A stretch of DNA of 64,000 nt from Paraburkholderia adhaesiva (lineage in GTDB: Bacteria; Pseudomonadota; Gammaproteobacteria; Burkholderiales; Burkholderiaceae), in the NCBI RefSeq assembly GCF_021390575.1, contig NZ_JAJEJQ010000001.1, forward strand, positions 992,001 to 1,056,000, read 5' to 3'. A model generated the notes under the pieces. The model saw only the letters and a list, made by a program, of their open reading frames with translations, ran no database searches and was not told the DNA's origin. Shown one piece after another: positions 27,406-36,949 of the stretch (positions are counted from its first letter, which is position 1; the number at the start of each line of letters is the position of its first letter). The translations under genes were made by a program, and so were the position numbers.

Positions 27406-28017
27406 GTGGAACCACTATCGCTAGCAGCGGGCCTGTCTTGGGGCAGCGGCCTGCGCCTCTATCTCACCGTCCTCATGGCGGGCGTGTTGCAGCGCTTCGG
27501 CCTGATTCATCTACCCGATACGCTCGCCGTCCTGGCTTCCCCCTGGGTGATCGGTGCCGCCGGCACGCTCGCCGTGCTTGAATTCCTCGCCGACAAGATC
27601 CCCGCAGTCGATTCGCTTTGGGACGCGATCCACACCTTCATCCGCATCCCCGCCGGCGCGTTGCTCGCGGTAGGCGCGATGGGGCACGCCGATCCGGCCC
27701 TGCTCACCGTGGCCGCGCTCGCGGGCGGCACGCTCGCAGGCACCGCGCATCTCACCAAGGCCGGCACGCGCGCGCTCATCAATCTCTCGCCGGAACCGGT
27801 GTCGAACGTCGTCACGTCGACCGCCGAGGACGGTTTGACCTTCGTCGGCGTGCTGATGTCGTTCTTCCTGCCGATCCTGTTCCTCGTCCTCCTCGTCGCG
27901 TTCCTGTGCCTCGCCGCCTGGTTGCTGCCGCGGTTGTGGCGCGGCGTGCAGGGCGGCTTTCGCGGGATGGCGGCGCACATGGTTTCGCGCCTGTCTCTGC
28001 GGAGCCATCACGATTGA
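27406..28017 (+). CDS. DUF4126 domain-containing membrane protein
   Basis: 203 residues, GTG start at 27406 set by AGGAGG 9 bases upstream. Several hydrophobic helices, with GLSWGSGLRLYLTVLMAGVL at the N-terminus and EFLADKIPAVDSLWDAIHTFIRIPAGALL, the characteristic DUF4126 block; SPEPVSNVVTSTAEDG follows. Inner-membrane protein of unknown function. Its TGA overlaps the putative TTG start of the permease gene, suggesting an operon. Its leader carries the hairpin array. Confidence 0.9.
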   Translation: MEPLSLAAGLSWGSGLRLYLTVLMAGVLQRFGLIHLPDTLAVLASPWVIGAAGTLAVLEFLADKIPAVDSLWDAIHTFIRIPAGALLAVGAMGHADPALLTVAALAGGTLAGTAHLTKAGTRALINLSPEPVSNVVTSTAEDGLTFVGVLMSFFLPILFLVLLVAFLCLAAWLLPRLWRGVQGGFRGMAAHMVSRLSLRSHHD

Positions 28018-30656
28018 GCGGCGCCGGACGTTCTTCATCCACCCGCAAGCCCGCCCGCGGTGACGGCGGCGCCGGCCTGCCGCGGCCCGGCGCGACAAAG
28101 CCGCGTGAATCCCTCGGCGGTTTCGACCTCGTCCGGCTCGCCGCGCGCATGACCGCACGCGACTGGCGCGCGGGCGAACTGACGATGCTGCTGCTCGCGC
28201 TGGTGCTGGCTGTCGCCGCGCTCGCGAGCGTGGGTTTTCTCGCCGACCGCCTGAACCGCGGCCTCGAACGCGATGCCCGCCGCATGATCGCGGCGGATTT
28301 CATCGTCCGCGCCGATCATCCCGTCGATCCGATGTTCGCGCGCGAAGCGCAGTCGCTCGCGCTCGCCACGGCGAGCACGACGATCTTCCCGAGCATGGTC
28401 GGCGCGGATGGCGGCAACGGCCAGCCGCTTTCGCGTCTGGCGGCCATCAAGGCGGTGTCGGCGGAGTATCCGCTGCGTGGCGCGCTGCGTATCGCGTCCG
28501 CGCCCGGCGGGCCCGATCGTGATGCAAAAGGCATTCCGCCGCCCGGCACGGTCTGGGTCGACGACGAACTGCTCGACGCGCTGAAGCTTCGCGTCGGCAG
28601 CACTGTGAAGGTCGGCGAGCGCAGCTTCACGGTGGACGCGGTCATCACGCGCGAACTCGATCGCGGCTTCTCGTTCATCAACTTTTCGCCGCGCCTCATG
28701 ATGCGCGCCGACGAACTCGCCGCTACGGGCCTCATCGGCTACGGCAGCCGCGTGACGTACAGGCTGCTCGTCGCCGGCGCCGATCCCGCCGTCGCGCAGT
28801 TCGCCGCGTGGGCGCATGCACGCGTCGACGACGGCAAAATGCGCGGCGTCGCGCTCGAATCGCTGCACGACGGCCAGCCGCAGGTGCGCGAGACGCTCGA
28901 CCGCGCGCGACATTTCCTCACGCTCGTTTCGCTGCTGACCGCGCTGCTTGCTGCCGTCGCGATCGCCATGGCCGCGCACCGTTACACACGGCGTCATCTC
29001 GACAGCTGCGCGGCGATGCGCTGCCTCGGCGCAAGCCAGCGCACGCTGCGCTCGCTGTTCATACTCGAATTCGCGGGGCTCGGGCTCGTGGGCGGTGCGG
29101 TCGGCGTGGCGCTCGGCTATGCGGGGCATCTCGCGCTGCTTGCGTGGCTCGGCAGTCTCATCAACGTCGTGCTGCCGTATCCCGGACCGCTTCCCGCGCT
29201 CGAAGGCATCGCGGCTGGGCTCGTACTGCTGCTTGGCTTCGCCTTGCCGCCGCTTTTGCCGCTCACGCATGTGCCGCCCGTGCGCGTGCTGCGGCGCGAG
29301 TGGGGCGATGCCGGCCGCACGGCGTGGCTCGCGTATGGCGTCGGTATCGCGCTCTTTGCAGGACTGCTCGTGATCGCGGCGGGCGAGCTGAAGCTCGGCG
29401 GCATCGTCGCGGGCGGTTTCGCCATCGGGCTTCTCGCGTTCGCGTGCGTGGCGCGGCTCGCGCTCTGGTGCGCGGCGCGTGTGTCGCGTAGCGAGCGCTT
29501 TGGCGGTGGCGTGCGCGCGGGCGTCGGCTGGCGCTATGCGATGGCGTCGCTGGAGCGGCGGCCCGGCGCGAGCGCGCTGCAGATCACGGCGCTCGCCATC
29601 GGGCTCATGTGCCTCTTGCTGATCGCGATGACGCGCAACGATCTGGTCGACGGGTGGCGCAAATCGACGCCGCCCGACGCGCCGAATGAATTCCTCATCG
29701 ACATCCAGCCCGACCAGCGCGACGCCGTGGCCGCGTGGCTGCGCACGCACGGCATCGAAGACGTTCAACTCGCGCCGATGGTGCGCGGCCGGCTCATCTC
29801 GATCAACGGCAAGCCAGTGGACCCCGCCCAGTACAAGAGCGAGGACGCGAAGCGGCTAGTCGACCGCGAGTTCAACCTCTCGTACACGACGCAACTGCCG
29901 GGCGATAACCGCGTCGTCGCGGGTACCTGGTTCGGCGAAACGACCGAGCCGCATATTTCGATCGAAGAGGGGCTCGCGAAGCTGATCGGCGTGAAGCTCG
30001 GCGACGTGCTCAAGTTCGACGTGACGGGCCTCGAAGTCACCGCGCCCGTGACGAGCGTGCGCAAACTCGACTGGGGTTCGTTCAAGGTCAACTTCTTCGT
30101 GCTGATGCCGCCTGCGCTCCTGCGCGATTTTCCGGCTACCTACATCACGAGCTTCCATCTTCCCGCTGCGGAGCGCCATGTGGTCGACGGCCTCGTGGCC
30201 CAATACCCGAACGTGACGGCCATCGACATCGCGCCGATCCTCGCGCAGATCCAGCGCATGCTCGAACAGGTGATCGGCGCCGTTCAGTTCCTCTTTCTTT
30301 TCACGCTCGCGGCGGGCGTGCTGGTGCTCTACGCGGCGCTCGCAGGCACTCGCGACGAGCGTATGCGCGAGTCCGCGCTGCTACGCGCGCTGGGCGCGTC
30401 GCACGAACAGATACGCGTGGTGCAGGTGGCCGAGTTCGTCACCGTGGGCGCGCTTGCGGGGCTCATGGCGGCAATCGGCGCACAGGCGGTGGGCTCCGTG
30501 CTCGCGACGCGCGTGTTCAACTTCTATCTGCCGCTCGATCCGTGGCTTGTGCCGGTCGGCATCGCGGCGGGTGTGGCGTGCGCGGGCGTTGGTGGCTGGA
30601 TCAGTCTGCGGCACGTGCTGGCGCGCCCGGCGCTGCAATCACTGCGTGACGCGTGA
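28014..30656 (+). CDS. FtsX-family ABC transporter permease (YbbP-like)
   Basis: About 880 residues with the YbbP/LolC-type layout: one N-terminal helix, a large periplasmic domain, three helices, a central helix block, a second periplasmic domain and three C-terminal FtsX helices (GVLVLYAALAGTRDERMRESALLRALGASHEQI). Such permeases work with a LolD-like ATPase in lipoprotein or envelope-component export. No ATPase gene is adjacent, so the partner is elsewhere. The TTG at 28014 overlapping the upstream stop (TTGA) is the preferred start; the ATG at 28149 (MTARDWRAGELTM) is an alternative. Confidence 0.85.
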   Translation: MSGAGRSSSTRKPARGDGGAGLPRPGATKPRESLGGFDLVRLAARMTARDWRAGELTMLLLALVLAVAALASVGFLADRLNRGLERDARRMIAADFIVRADHPVDPMFAREAQSLALATASTTIFPSMVGADGGNGQPLSRLAAIKAVSAEYPLRGALRIASAPGGPDRDAKGIPPPGTVWVDDELLDALKLRVGSTVKVGERSFTVDAVITRELDRGFSFINFSPRLMMRADELAATGLIGYGSRVTYRLLVAGADPAVAQFAAWAHARVDDGKMRGVALESLHDGQPQVRETLDRARHFLTLVSLLTALLAAVAIAMAAHRYTRRHLDSCAAMRCLGASQRTLRSLFILEFAGLGLVGGAVGVALGYAGHLALLAWLGSLINVVLPYPGPLPALEGIAAGLVLLLGFALPPLLPLTHVPPVRVLRREWGDAGRTAWLAYGVGIALFAGLLVIAAGELKLGGIVAGGFAIGLLAFACVARLALWCAARVSRSERFGGGVRAGVGWRYAMASLERRPGASALQITALAIGLMCLLLIAMTRNDLVDGWRKSTPPDAPNEFLIDIQPDQRDAVAAWLRTHGIEDVQLAPMVRGRLISINGKPVDPAQYKSEDAKRLVDREFNLSYTTQLPGDNRVVAGTWFGETTEPHISIEEGLAKLIGVKLGDVLKFDVTGLEVTAPVTSVRKLDWGSFKVNFFVLMPPALLRDFPATYITSFHLPAAERHVVDGLVAQYPNVTAIDIAPILAQIQRMLEQVIGAVQFLFLFTLAAGVLVLYAALAGTRDERMRESALLRALGASHEQIRVVQVAEFVTVGALAGLMAAIGAQAVGSVLATRVFNFYLPLDPWLVPVGIAAGVACAGVGGWISLRHVLARPALQSLRDA

Positions 30657-30733
30657 ACGCGGAGTTTGCGGATTACACGTAGTCGCGCGCGGGTGTTTCG
30701 CCTTATGATGCCGGGGTCCTCGACACCCATACC

Positions 30734-31234
30734 ATGACCGCCGACACGATCAAGCCGCGCCGCTCGAACGCGGCCGCCCCGCAGGGCCAACACGATGCCG
30801 GAACCGCGCCGATGCGCTTCCTCGACACCTATCTCGCCGCATTGCTCGCGCGCGCGAGCAGCCTCATCTCCGACGAATTTCACGCGACGCTCGCGCGCAA
30901 GAAGATCCCCGCGCTGCAGTGGCGCGTGCTGGCGTGCCTCTACGATGGTCCGCTGCCGGTGGGAGATCTGGGGCGCCTCATCCTCGCGAAGCAGCCGACC
31001 GTCAGCAAGCTGATCGACCGGATGGAGGCGGCTGCGCTCGTGGTGCGCCGGGAGGACCCGGCAAGCCGTAGACGCACGCTCGTGGCACTCACGCCGCAAG
31101 GCGCGAAGCTCGCGGCGGAACTGATCGCGCTCGCGCTCGAACACGAGGCTTCCGTTCTGCTGCCGTTTCCGCCCGAGGTGGCGAAGGTTTTCATCGATGT
31201 GCTGCGGCAGCTGATCGCGCAGCACGCGGACTGA
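30734..31234 (+). CDS. MarR family transcriptional regulator
   Basis: 166 residues with a winged helix: helices around LLARASSLISDEFHATLARK, recognition region PVGDLGRLILAKQPTVSKLIDRMEAAALVVR, and a wing REDPASRRRTLVALTPQG. Acts as a dimeric DNA-binding repressor/sensor, often of aromatic ligands. It is convergent with the aromatic-type catabolic operon ending at 31310 and could be its regulator, but this is only proximity. Confidence 0.9.
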   Translation: MTADTIKPRRSNAAAPQGQHDAGTAPMRFLDTYLAALLARASSLISDEFHATLARKKIPALQWRVLACLYDGPLPVGDLGRLILAKQPTVSKLIDRMEAAALVVRREDPASRRRTLVALTPQGAKLAAELIALALEHEASVLLPFPPEVAKVFIDVLRQLIAQHAD

Positions 31235-31267
31235 AGTCGCGCCCGGTTCGATGCGCGGGCGAAACGG

Positions 31268-31295
31268 AAAGGGCGGGCGCTAGCGCCCGCCCTTT
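31268..31295. terminator. Bidirectional terminator between marR and the catabolic operon
   Basis: A perfect 28-base palindrome: AAAGGGCGGGCGCT followed by its reverse complement. It lies between two convergent genes, so A-run and T-run can serve both strands. Confidence 0.85.
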
Positions 31296-31309
31296 AGCGT
31301 TTCAGATCT

Positions 31310-32032
31310 TCAAAGCGCGAGGCTGCCCGTGCTGGTCCCGCCGCATACATAGAGCGTCTGTCCCGTGACGAAGCCGTTTTCCGGCGACGCGAAGAACATG
31401 GCGGCCCGCGCGATGTCGTCGGGGCGGCCGAGCCGTGCGACCGGAATACCCGCCGCGATCTGCGCGACCTTGGGGCTGTCCGCGGGCACGATCTCGTGGA
31501 ACATGCCCGTCTCGACCGGGCCTGGTGCGATGGCATTCGCCGTGATGCCGAGCGGCCCCAGTTCGAGCGCCCACGTGCGCACGAGTCCGAGCATTCCCGC
31601 TTTCGTCGCCGAATACGACGTGCGAGTCGCGAGCCCCAATGCCGCACGCGATGAGATCAGCACGAGCCGTCCGAAGTGCGCCGCTTTCATCGCGGGCAGC
31701 ATCGCCTGCGCGAGCGTGACGCTCGCAGAGATATGCAGGTTCGTTAGCGCGATGAGATCGTCGTGCGCGACATCGGCCAGCAGCGCCGGGCGGATCACGC
31801 CCGCGTTGTGGATCAGCGTCGTGGGTGCGTAGCGAGCGGCGACTTCGGCGGCCGCCTCGCGCGTGGCAGCTGCATCGGTCAGATCGACTTCGACCGTACG
31901 AAGCCGCGCATGTCCCGGCGCGCCTGCCTTCCGGTCGAGCGAAATCACTTCGTAGCCGGCTTCGAGCAGATGCTCGACAATCGACCGGCCAATGCCGGCG
32001 TTGCCGCCGGTGACGATGGCTGCGCGGTTCAT
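31310..32032 (-). CDS. Short-chain dehydrogenase/reductase of the Rieske cluster
   Basis: 240 residues from the ATG at 32032, preceded by GAAGGAAAC. Classical SDR: TGGNAGIGRS NAD(P)-binding motif, NNAG-like HNAG, catalytic Ser and YSATK (Tyr-Lys). Last gene of the minus-strand operon 36599-31310. By context it may dehydrogenate a dihydrodiol or hydroxyacyl-CoA intermediate. Substrate unknown. Confidence 0.9.
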   Translation of the reverse strand: MNRAAIVTGGNAGIGRSIVEHLLEAGYEVISLDRKAGAPGHARLRTVEVDLTDAAATREAAAEVAARYAPTTLIHNAGVIRPALLADVAHDDLIALTNLHISASVTLAQAMLPAMKAAHFGRLVLISSRAALGLATRTSYSATKAGMLGLVRTWALELGPLGITANAIAPGPVETGMFHEIVPADSPKVAQIAAGIPVARLGRPDDIARAAMFFASPENGFVTGQTLYVCGGTSTGSLAL

Positions 32033-32069
32033 CGTGTTTCCTTCGGGTTCGGGGATCGGTGGGGTCATC

Positions 32070-33725
32070 TCAGTCCTGACGCTTCTTCATCGCGCGGGTG
32101 TCGATGCAGCGCGCCGTGCCGGGCAGCGTGCGCGCCAGATCCTTGAGCGCCGCGCGTTGCACCTTCTGCGTGCCGGTGAGCGGCAGGGCGTCGACGAATG
32201 CGACGTAGCCGGGCGCCTTGAAATAGGCGAGGCGCGTGAGGCAAAGCTGCGTGAGCGCGGTCGCGGTGGCGGCGAGCGAGCCGTCGTCGAGCGGCTCGCG
32301 CGGGACCACGCACGCGAGCACTTCATCGCCGCGTACGGCGTCGGGTGTGGCGGCCACGGCGACGTCCGCGACGCACGGATGCTTGCGCAACACGCTCTCC
32401 ACTTCGACTGCCGAGATGTTCTCGCCGCTGCGTCGGATCACGTTCTTTTTGCGGTCGACGAAATACATCTGGCCGTCCGCGTCCTGCTGGACGATATCGC
32501 CGGTGTGGAACCAGCCGCCTTCCCATGCCGCAGTAGTTGCTTCGGGATCCTTGAGATATTCGCGGAAGAAGCCACGCCGTGGTTGAGGACCACTCGCACG
32601 CACCCACAGCTCGCCGGGCGTGCCGCTCTCAACCGGTGTTCCATCGTCGCCGACGATAAGCACTTCGAGTGCCGCCTCGGGCCGCCCGAAGCACGACATG
32701 CCGACATTGCGCGGCTCACGGTTCGCGATCACGACCGCGCCCGCGCCAGTTTCGGTCATCGCCCAGGCTTCGATGAGCGGGATGCCGAAGCGCGATTCGA
32801 ACGGCGCGTGCAAGGTTTTGTCGACGCCCGCGCCAAAGCCGAAGCGCACTTCGTGACGGCGGTCGTCGGCGTGTTCGGGTGCGCCGAGCAACATCGCGGG
32901 CATTACGCCCAGGTAGTGCATCACCGTCGCCCGCGACGCGCACACGCTGTCCCACCACGAACGCGGATGGAAGCGGTCGAGCACCACGATAGCGCCGCCT
33001 GCGAGGATCATCGCCATCGTCGAGTACGCCATCGCGTTCATGTGCGTCATCGGCAGCGGCGTGATGAGACGTTCGGCGCCGGGGCGCAGCGCACACAGTC
33101 CGCCGATGCGGTTGTACCAGACACCCGCGAGCAGAAAGTACTCGTTTGGCAGCACGCAGGCCTTCGGGCGGCCCGTCGTGCCCGAGGTGTAGAGCAGCGC
33201 GCATTCGGTGTCGCCATCGGGCTTGCCGTCGCGCGGCGGCGTCGCGGCGCGCGGTGTCTCGTGAGCGTCCGCTTCGCACAGCGCAACGGTGCGCTGTGCT
33301 GCGACGGCTGCTGCGCGCAGTTCGGCGTGGCGCGCGACGGGCGCGATGGCGAGGTCGAGTTCGCTATGACCGGTGATGTATTCGAGTTCGGCGGCGCGCA
33401 ACTCGGTGGAAAGCGGCACGACCGAAACACCGAGCGAGTTCAGCGCGAGCCAGTGCAGGAAGAACGCGGGGCGGTTTTCGAGCATCAGCCCGGCGCGATG
33501 ACCGAGGCCGAAGCCCGCCGCGCGATAGCGCGCGGCCAGCGCGCCAACGCGCGCGAGCGCTTCGCCGTAGCGCAGCACGCCGGGCTCGATGCCGTAAATC
33601 TGCGCGGTTTCGGGCAGCACGACGAGAAAATCGTGACGGGGGTACTGTGCAGCACTCGCGGCGAACGCAGCATAGACGGACGCGAACGGCAAAGCTTCGG
33701 ACTGGATTGAACTGGAAGTCACCAT
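32070..33725 (-). CDS. AMP-dependent acyl/aryl-CoA ligase
   Basis: 551 residues of the ANL superfamily from the ATG at 33725. It has the ATP-binding loop LYTSGTTGRPKA, the A5/A8 region GWFHTGDIVQQDADGQMYFVDRKKNVIRRSGENIS, and the C-terminal catalytic lysine in TGTQKVQR. It would activate a carboxylic acid to its CoA thioester. It begins 5 bases after the oxygenase beta-subunit stop, so it is in the same operon. The substrate class (aryl, alkyl or polycyclic acid) cannot be read reliably. Confidence 0.92.
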   Translation of the reverse strand: MVTSSSIQSEALPFASVYAAFAASAAQYPRHDFLVVLPETAQIYGIEPGVLRYGEALARVGALAARYRAAGFGLGHRAGLMLENRPAFFLHWLALNSLGVSVVPLSTELRAAELEYITGHSELDLAIAPVARHAELRAAAVAAQRTVALCEADAHETPRAATPPRDGKPDGDTECALLYTSGTTGRPKACVLPNEYFLLAGVWYNRIGGLCALRPGAERLITPLPMTHMNAMAYSTMAMILAGGAIVVLDRFHPRSWWDSVCASRATVMHYLGVMPAMLLGAPEHADDRRHEVRFGFGAGVDKTLHAPFESRFGIPLIEAWAMTETGAGAVVIANREPRNVGMSCFGRPEAALEVLIVGDDGTPVESGTPGELWVRASGPQPRRGFFREYLKDPEATTAAWEGGWFHTGDIVQQDADGQMYFVDRKKNVIRRSGENISAVEVESVLRKHPCVADVAVAATPDAVRGDEVLACVVPREPLDDGSLAATATALTQLCLTRLAYFKAPGYVAFVDALPLTGTQKVQRAALKDLARTLPGTARCIDTRAMKKRQD

Positions 33726-33730
33726 CGTTC

Positions 33731-34243
33731 TCACATGAAAAGCTGCACGGACGGCAGTGCTGCATCGCAGTTGAGCAGGTCGATGCGTTTCTCGCGGATA
33801 CGCCACACACCGTTTTCGCCGACCAGGTGATGACGTACGACGCCCGTGAAGATCAGTTGCTCATCGCCGCGTGCTTCGGCGTAGAAGAACGGCGTGCGCA
33901 GGCGATAGCCTGCTTCGCCTTCCGCCGCTTCGACTTCAGGACGTTGCAGCACATGCTGGCAGCGGCTTTCGGGTTGCTGCGAAAACGCGCGGGGTTCTTT
34001 CAGGCGCTCGATGCGCAGCTTCAGCAGCAGACGGTCCTCATACATCAGCGATACATGGTTCAGGCCGTCCTGCTGGTTCGGCACGAGCGGAATCCAGTAG
34101 AGGCCGTCTTCCGCGAACAGGTCGTGCCACGCGTCGAATTTTTTTTCGTCGAGGAGCCGCGCCTCGCGGTAGACGAAATCGATCAACGCCTCGCGCAGGG
34201 CTAAATCGGGTGAGTGGATCATCGCGTTCGTCCTCGTCGTCAT
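33731..34243 (-). CDS. Rieske oxygenase small (beta) subunit
   Basis: 170 residues of the ring-hydroxylating dioxygenase beta family (cystatin-like fold), with the LIDFVYREARLLDEKKFDAWHDLFAEDGLYWIPL opening and C-terminal GVWRIREKRIDLLN. It forms alpha3beta3 oligomers with the subunit upstream. The ATG at 34243 overlaps the alpha stop (ATGA), confirming the start and translational coupling. A second ATG at 34222 is less likely. Confidence 0.92.
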   Translation of the reverse strand: MTTRTNAMIHSPDLALREALIDFVYREARLLDEKKFDAWHDLFAEDGLYWIPLVPNQQDGLNHVSLMYEDRLLLKLRIERLKEPRAFSQQPESRCQHVLQRPEVEAAEGEAGYRLRTPFFYAEARGDEQLIFTGVVRHHLVGENGVWRIREKRIDLLNCDAALPSVQLFM

Positions 34244-35559
34244 TTCGTGCCTTCCGGCGTCATGTAGCGCGCCCATGCGCGGAACTGGTTGCGCATCGAG
34301 ATCTCGCTCGTGCCGTTTACCGTCAGATCTCGTTGGCCTTCTTCATCGGCGCGGTAGTCGCGGTGCAGGCTCACCCAGTCGTTGCCGCTCGCTTCGAGGC
34401 CCTCCTGGATGCCGCGGTACGCGTGCAGGTCGTCGTGACCGACCACGGACATCGGCGAGTTGATCAGGCGCGAGTACGTGAGCGTGCGTTGCAGGAGCGC
34501 GTCGGGCGCGCCCTTCAGGCGGAACGTCCACGATTCGATCAGCGTCTTGTCCGCCGCGATCGGGCGCACCACGCGGATCGCCTGGATCGCGCCCTTGATC
34601 GTGAGGCTCGGGTAGTAGACCGTGTTGTGGCGCGCCGTGCCGAGCACCGACTTCGCCTTCTCCTCGCCCATTGCGTCGATGAGCTTTTGCTCGTATTCCG
34701 GCTGCGCCGAATAGCTCGAATGAATCGAGAAGTTCACGCCCGTGTAGCTGTGTCCGTTTTCGAACACGCGCACGCCCATGCCGTCGAAGAAGGCGTAATC
34801 GGAGACGAACGGCACGAACTGCTCGATCGCCATCGGCTTCGGTTCGTCCGCCGGCTTGCCTTCCCAGAGCTTCTTCGCCGTGCCCGCCGACGACTCGTGC
34901 GCCACCATCGGATGCATCGTGTCGTTCAGGTTCTCGACGAACATCTTCCAGTTGCAGTCGTGCATATAGCGCAGACACCCGCCTGCAATTTCGAGTTCGC
35001 CTTCGGGCGAGCGGTCGGCCATGTTGTCGATCGACGAAAGCGAATCGCCGAAGTATTCCTCGAAGGTCGGGCCATCGTCGGAAAGACGCACAAACACGAA
35101 TCCGCGATACGTGGCTACGTTTTCGACTGCGTGCAGGCCCTTGCCCGAGGGGCATTCCTTCATTCGCGTGCCTTCGTAACCGTTCTTTTGCGGAATCGCG
35201 AGCAGTTTGCCGTCGGTTTTGAAAGTCCATGCATGATACGGACAGCGAAAGAATTTACCGGTATTACCCTCGCGCGCGCTCACGAGCTTTGCGCCCTTGT
35301 GCGCGCAGCGGTTCTTGAGCACGCGGATGCCGCCGTTGCTTTCGCGGACCATCACGAGCGGCTCGCCCGCGATATCGACGGTCACGTAGTCGCCGGCGTT
35401 CGGCACCTGGCTCGTGTGCCCCGCGTAGACCCACGTGCGGCGCCAGAGGCGCTCCATTTCCAGATCGAAGACTTCCTGGTCGAGATAGACGTCGCGATGA
35501 ACCTGATCCGGTTCGATCAGCGCGGCGAGGGCGGTGTCGTCGTCGCGGTAGCGGGGCAT
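34240..35559 (-). CDS. Rieske oxygenase large (alpha) subunit
   Basis: 439 residues. Rieske [2Fe-2S] ligands are Cys85-x-His87 (CAHKGA) and Cys106-x2-His109 (CPYHAW). The mononuclear iron site shows Asp213-x2-His216-x4-His221 (NDTMHPMVAH). It is the catalytic, dihydroxylating or monooxygenating component taking electrons from the reductase at 35601. The ATG at 35559 is supported by GGAG upstream on the minus strand. Substrate not predictable from this window; a polycyclic, aromatic acid or CoA-ester substrate is suggested by the CoA ligase and aldolase-like neighbours. Confidence 0.94.
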   Translation of the reverse strand: MPRYRDDDTALAALIEPDQVHRDVYLDQEVFDLEMERLWRRTWVYAGHTSQVPNAGDYVTVDIAGEPLVMVRESNGGIRVLKNRCAHKGAKLVSAREGNTGKFFRCPYHAWTFKTDGKLLAIPQKNGYEGTRMKECPSGKGLHAVENVATYRGFVFVRLSDDGPTFEEYFGDSLSSIDNMADRSPEGELEIAGGCLRYMHDCNWKMFVENLNDTMHPMVAHESSAGTAKKLWEGKPADEPKPMAIEQFVPFVSDYAFFDGMGVRVFENGHSYTGVNFSIHSSYSAQPEYEQKLIDAMGEEKAKSVLGTARHNTVYYPSLTIKGAIQAIRVVRPIAADKTLIESWTFRLKGAPDALLQRTLTYSRLINSPMSVVGHDDLHAYRGIQEGLEASGNDWVSLHRDYRADEEGQRDLTVNGTSEISMRNQFRAWARYMTPEGTK

Positions 35560-35600
35560 ATGAGAGTCTCCTGGGCGTTGGATTTGTTGGGGCCGCGTGG

Positions 35601-36599
35601 TCAGGCGTCGAGTACGAGCCGCGAGCCGCACGCGCGCGACACGCAGATGTGCATGACCTTGCCTGCGCGTTTTTCGCTCTCGCTCAGGCAGTAGTCGCGA
35701 TGGTCGATCTCGCCTTCGATCACACCCACCTCGCACACGCCGCATTCGCCGCGCTTGCAGTCGTAAAGCGGATCGAGGCCGTGGTCGAGCATGGCGTCGA
35801 GGATCGTTTTCTTCGGCGCGACACTCAGCGTGACGCCGGACTGGCGCAGTTCGACTTCGAATGCAGTGTCGCCAGATTGCGGCGCGGCAGCGGCGAACAG
35901 TTCGGAGCGGATCGCCTCGCGCGGCCAGCCGCGTGCCGTGGCGAGCGCGATAGTCGCGTCGATGAGACCTTGCGGACCACAGACGTAGAGCGGTTGCGTC
36001 GGTGCCAGCGTGTCGAAGAGGCGCGCAAGATCGAAGCGATTCGTTTCGAGTGCTTCATCGTCGCCGTAGAGACGGAGCTTCTCTCCCGCGACGGCACGCA
36101 GTTCATCGACGAACGCCAGTTGCGAGATCGCGCGTCCCGTGTAATGCAGCGTGAACCGATGCTGGCGCGCGGCGAGGGCGGCGGCCATCGACGCGATCGG
36201 CGTGACGCCGATGCCACCTGCGATCAGCACGGCGTCGTCGCACGCGCCGAGCGCGAATGCGTTGGCGGGCGGCGTGATCCGCAGCGTGCTGCCTGCACGC
36301 ACGGCTTCATGCATCCATCGCGAACCGCCTGCGCCCGTGTCTTCGCGGCGCACTGCGATCAGGTAGTGATCGGGCGCATGCGACGCCGCAGCATCACCCG
36401 TGAAGTCGACGAGCGAATAGGCGCGCCAGTCGGCAACGCCCTCCGGATGCACCTGCACGCGGATATGTGCGCCCGCGGTGTAGCCCGGCAGCGCGCGGCC
36501 ATCGGTTGAGCGCAGGCGGAACGCGGTGACGTGCGGCGTAAGAGGCTGCACAGTCTCGACGACGACATCGAAGGCATCGGTGATGCTCGGGGCGCTCAT
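35601..36599 (-). CDS. Rieske oxygenase reductase (VanB/phthalate-reductase type)
   Basis: 332 residues. The order is FAD/FMN-binding reductase domain (RAYSLVDF), NAD-binding domain (LIAGGIGVTPIASMAAAL), then a C-terminal plant-type [2Fe-2S] ferredoxin domain with CKRGECGVCEVGVIEGEIDHRDYCLSESE. It passes electrons from NADH directly to the oxygenase, so no separate ferredoxin is needed. First gene of the minus-strand operon; the promoter lies in 36600-36949. Confidence 0.93.
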   Translation of the reverse strand: MSAPSITDAFDVVVETVQPLTPHVTAFRLRSTDGRALPGYTAGAHIRVQVHPEGVADWRAYSLVDFTGDAAASHAPDHYLIAVRREDTGAGGSRWMHEAVRAGSTLRITPPANAFALGACDDAVLIAGGIGVTPIASMAAALAARQHRFTLHYTGRAISQLAFVDELRAVAGEKLRLYGDDEALETNRFDLARLFDTLAPTQPLYVCGPQGLIDATIALATARGWPREAIRSELFAAAAPQSGDTAFEVELRQSGVTLSVAPKKTILDAMLDHGLDPLYDCKRGECGVCEVGVIEGEIDHRDYCLSESEKRAGKVMHICVSRACGSRLVLDA

Positions 36600-36745
36600 G
36601 TCGAGGCTCCTTCAAGGGCAACGGGTCGGCGAGAATTCATGAGGGCGTCTCCTGCCCGTCTGCTGCGGGCGATACTGCGTGGTCCAATCTTCGGGAATGG
36701 GGCGCTATGTACATAACCCCGCGTAAACCCTTTAGGTTGGAAAAT

Positions 36746-36757
36746 ATGAAATTTCAT
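36746..36757. promoter_or_regulatory. AT-rich palindrome in the divergent promoter region of the catabolic cluster
   Basis: ATGAAATTTCAT is a perfect 12-bp palindrome inside a conspicuously AT-rich stretch (36720-36785) of the 350-base gap between the reductase and thiolase-like genes. It is bracketed by AAACCC (36726) and GGGTTT (36758). This looks like an operator for a dimeric regulator; the regulator is unknown. Confidence 0.5.
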
Positions 36758-36949
36758 GGGTTTATTGGATAATGAAATTAATCGACTGTCAAGGCGGCGG
36801 CGGTTCACGCGGCGCACACGACGCAAACCCTGGGAAGACACGGATGAAGGCAGACGAAAGAAACGGCGGGAACGGTGGCGTGAGCCGCGCGTCCTGCTTG
36901 TGCAACCGGAACCACAAGGACCGCGCGCCACGCGGCGCAGGGAGGCGTC

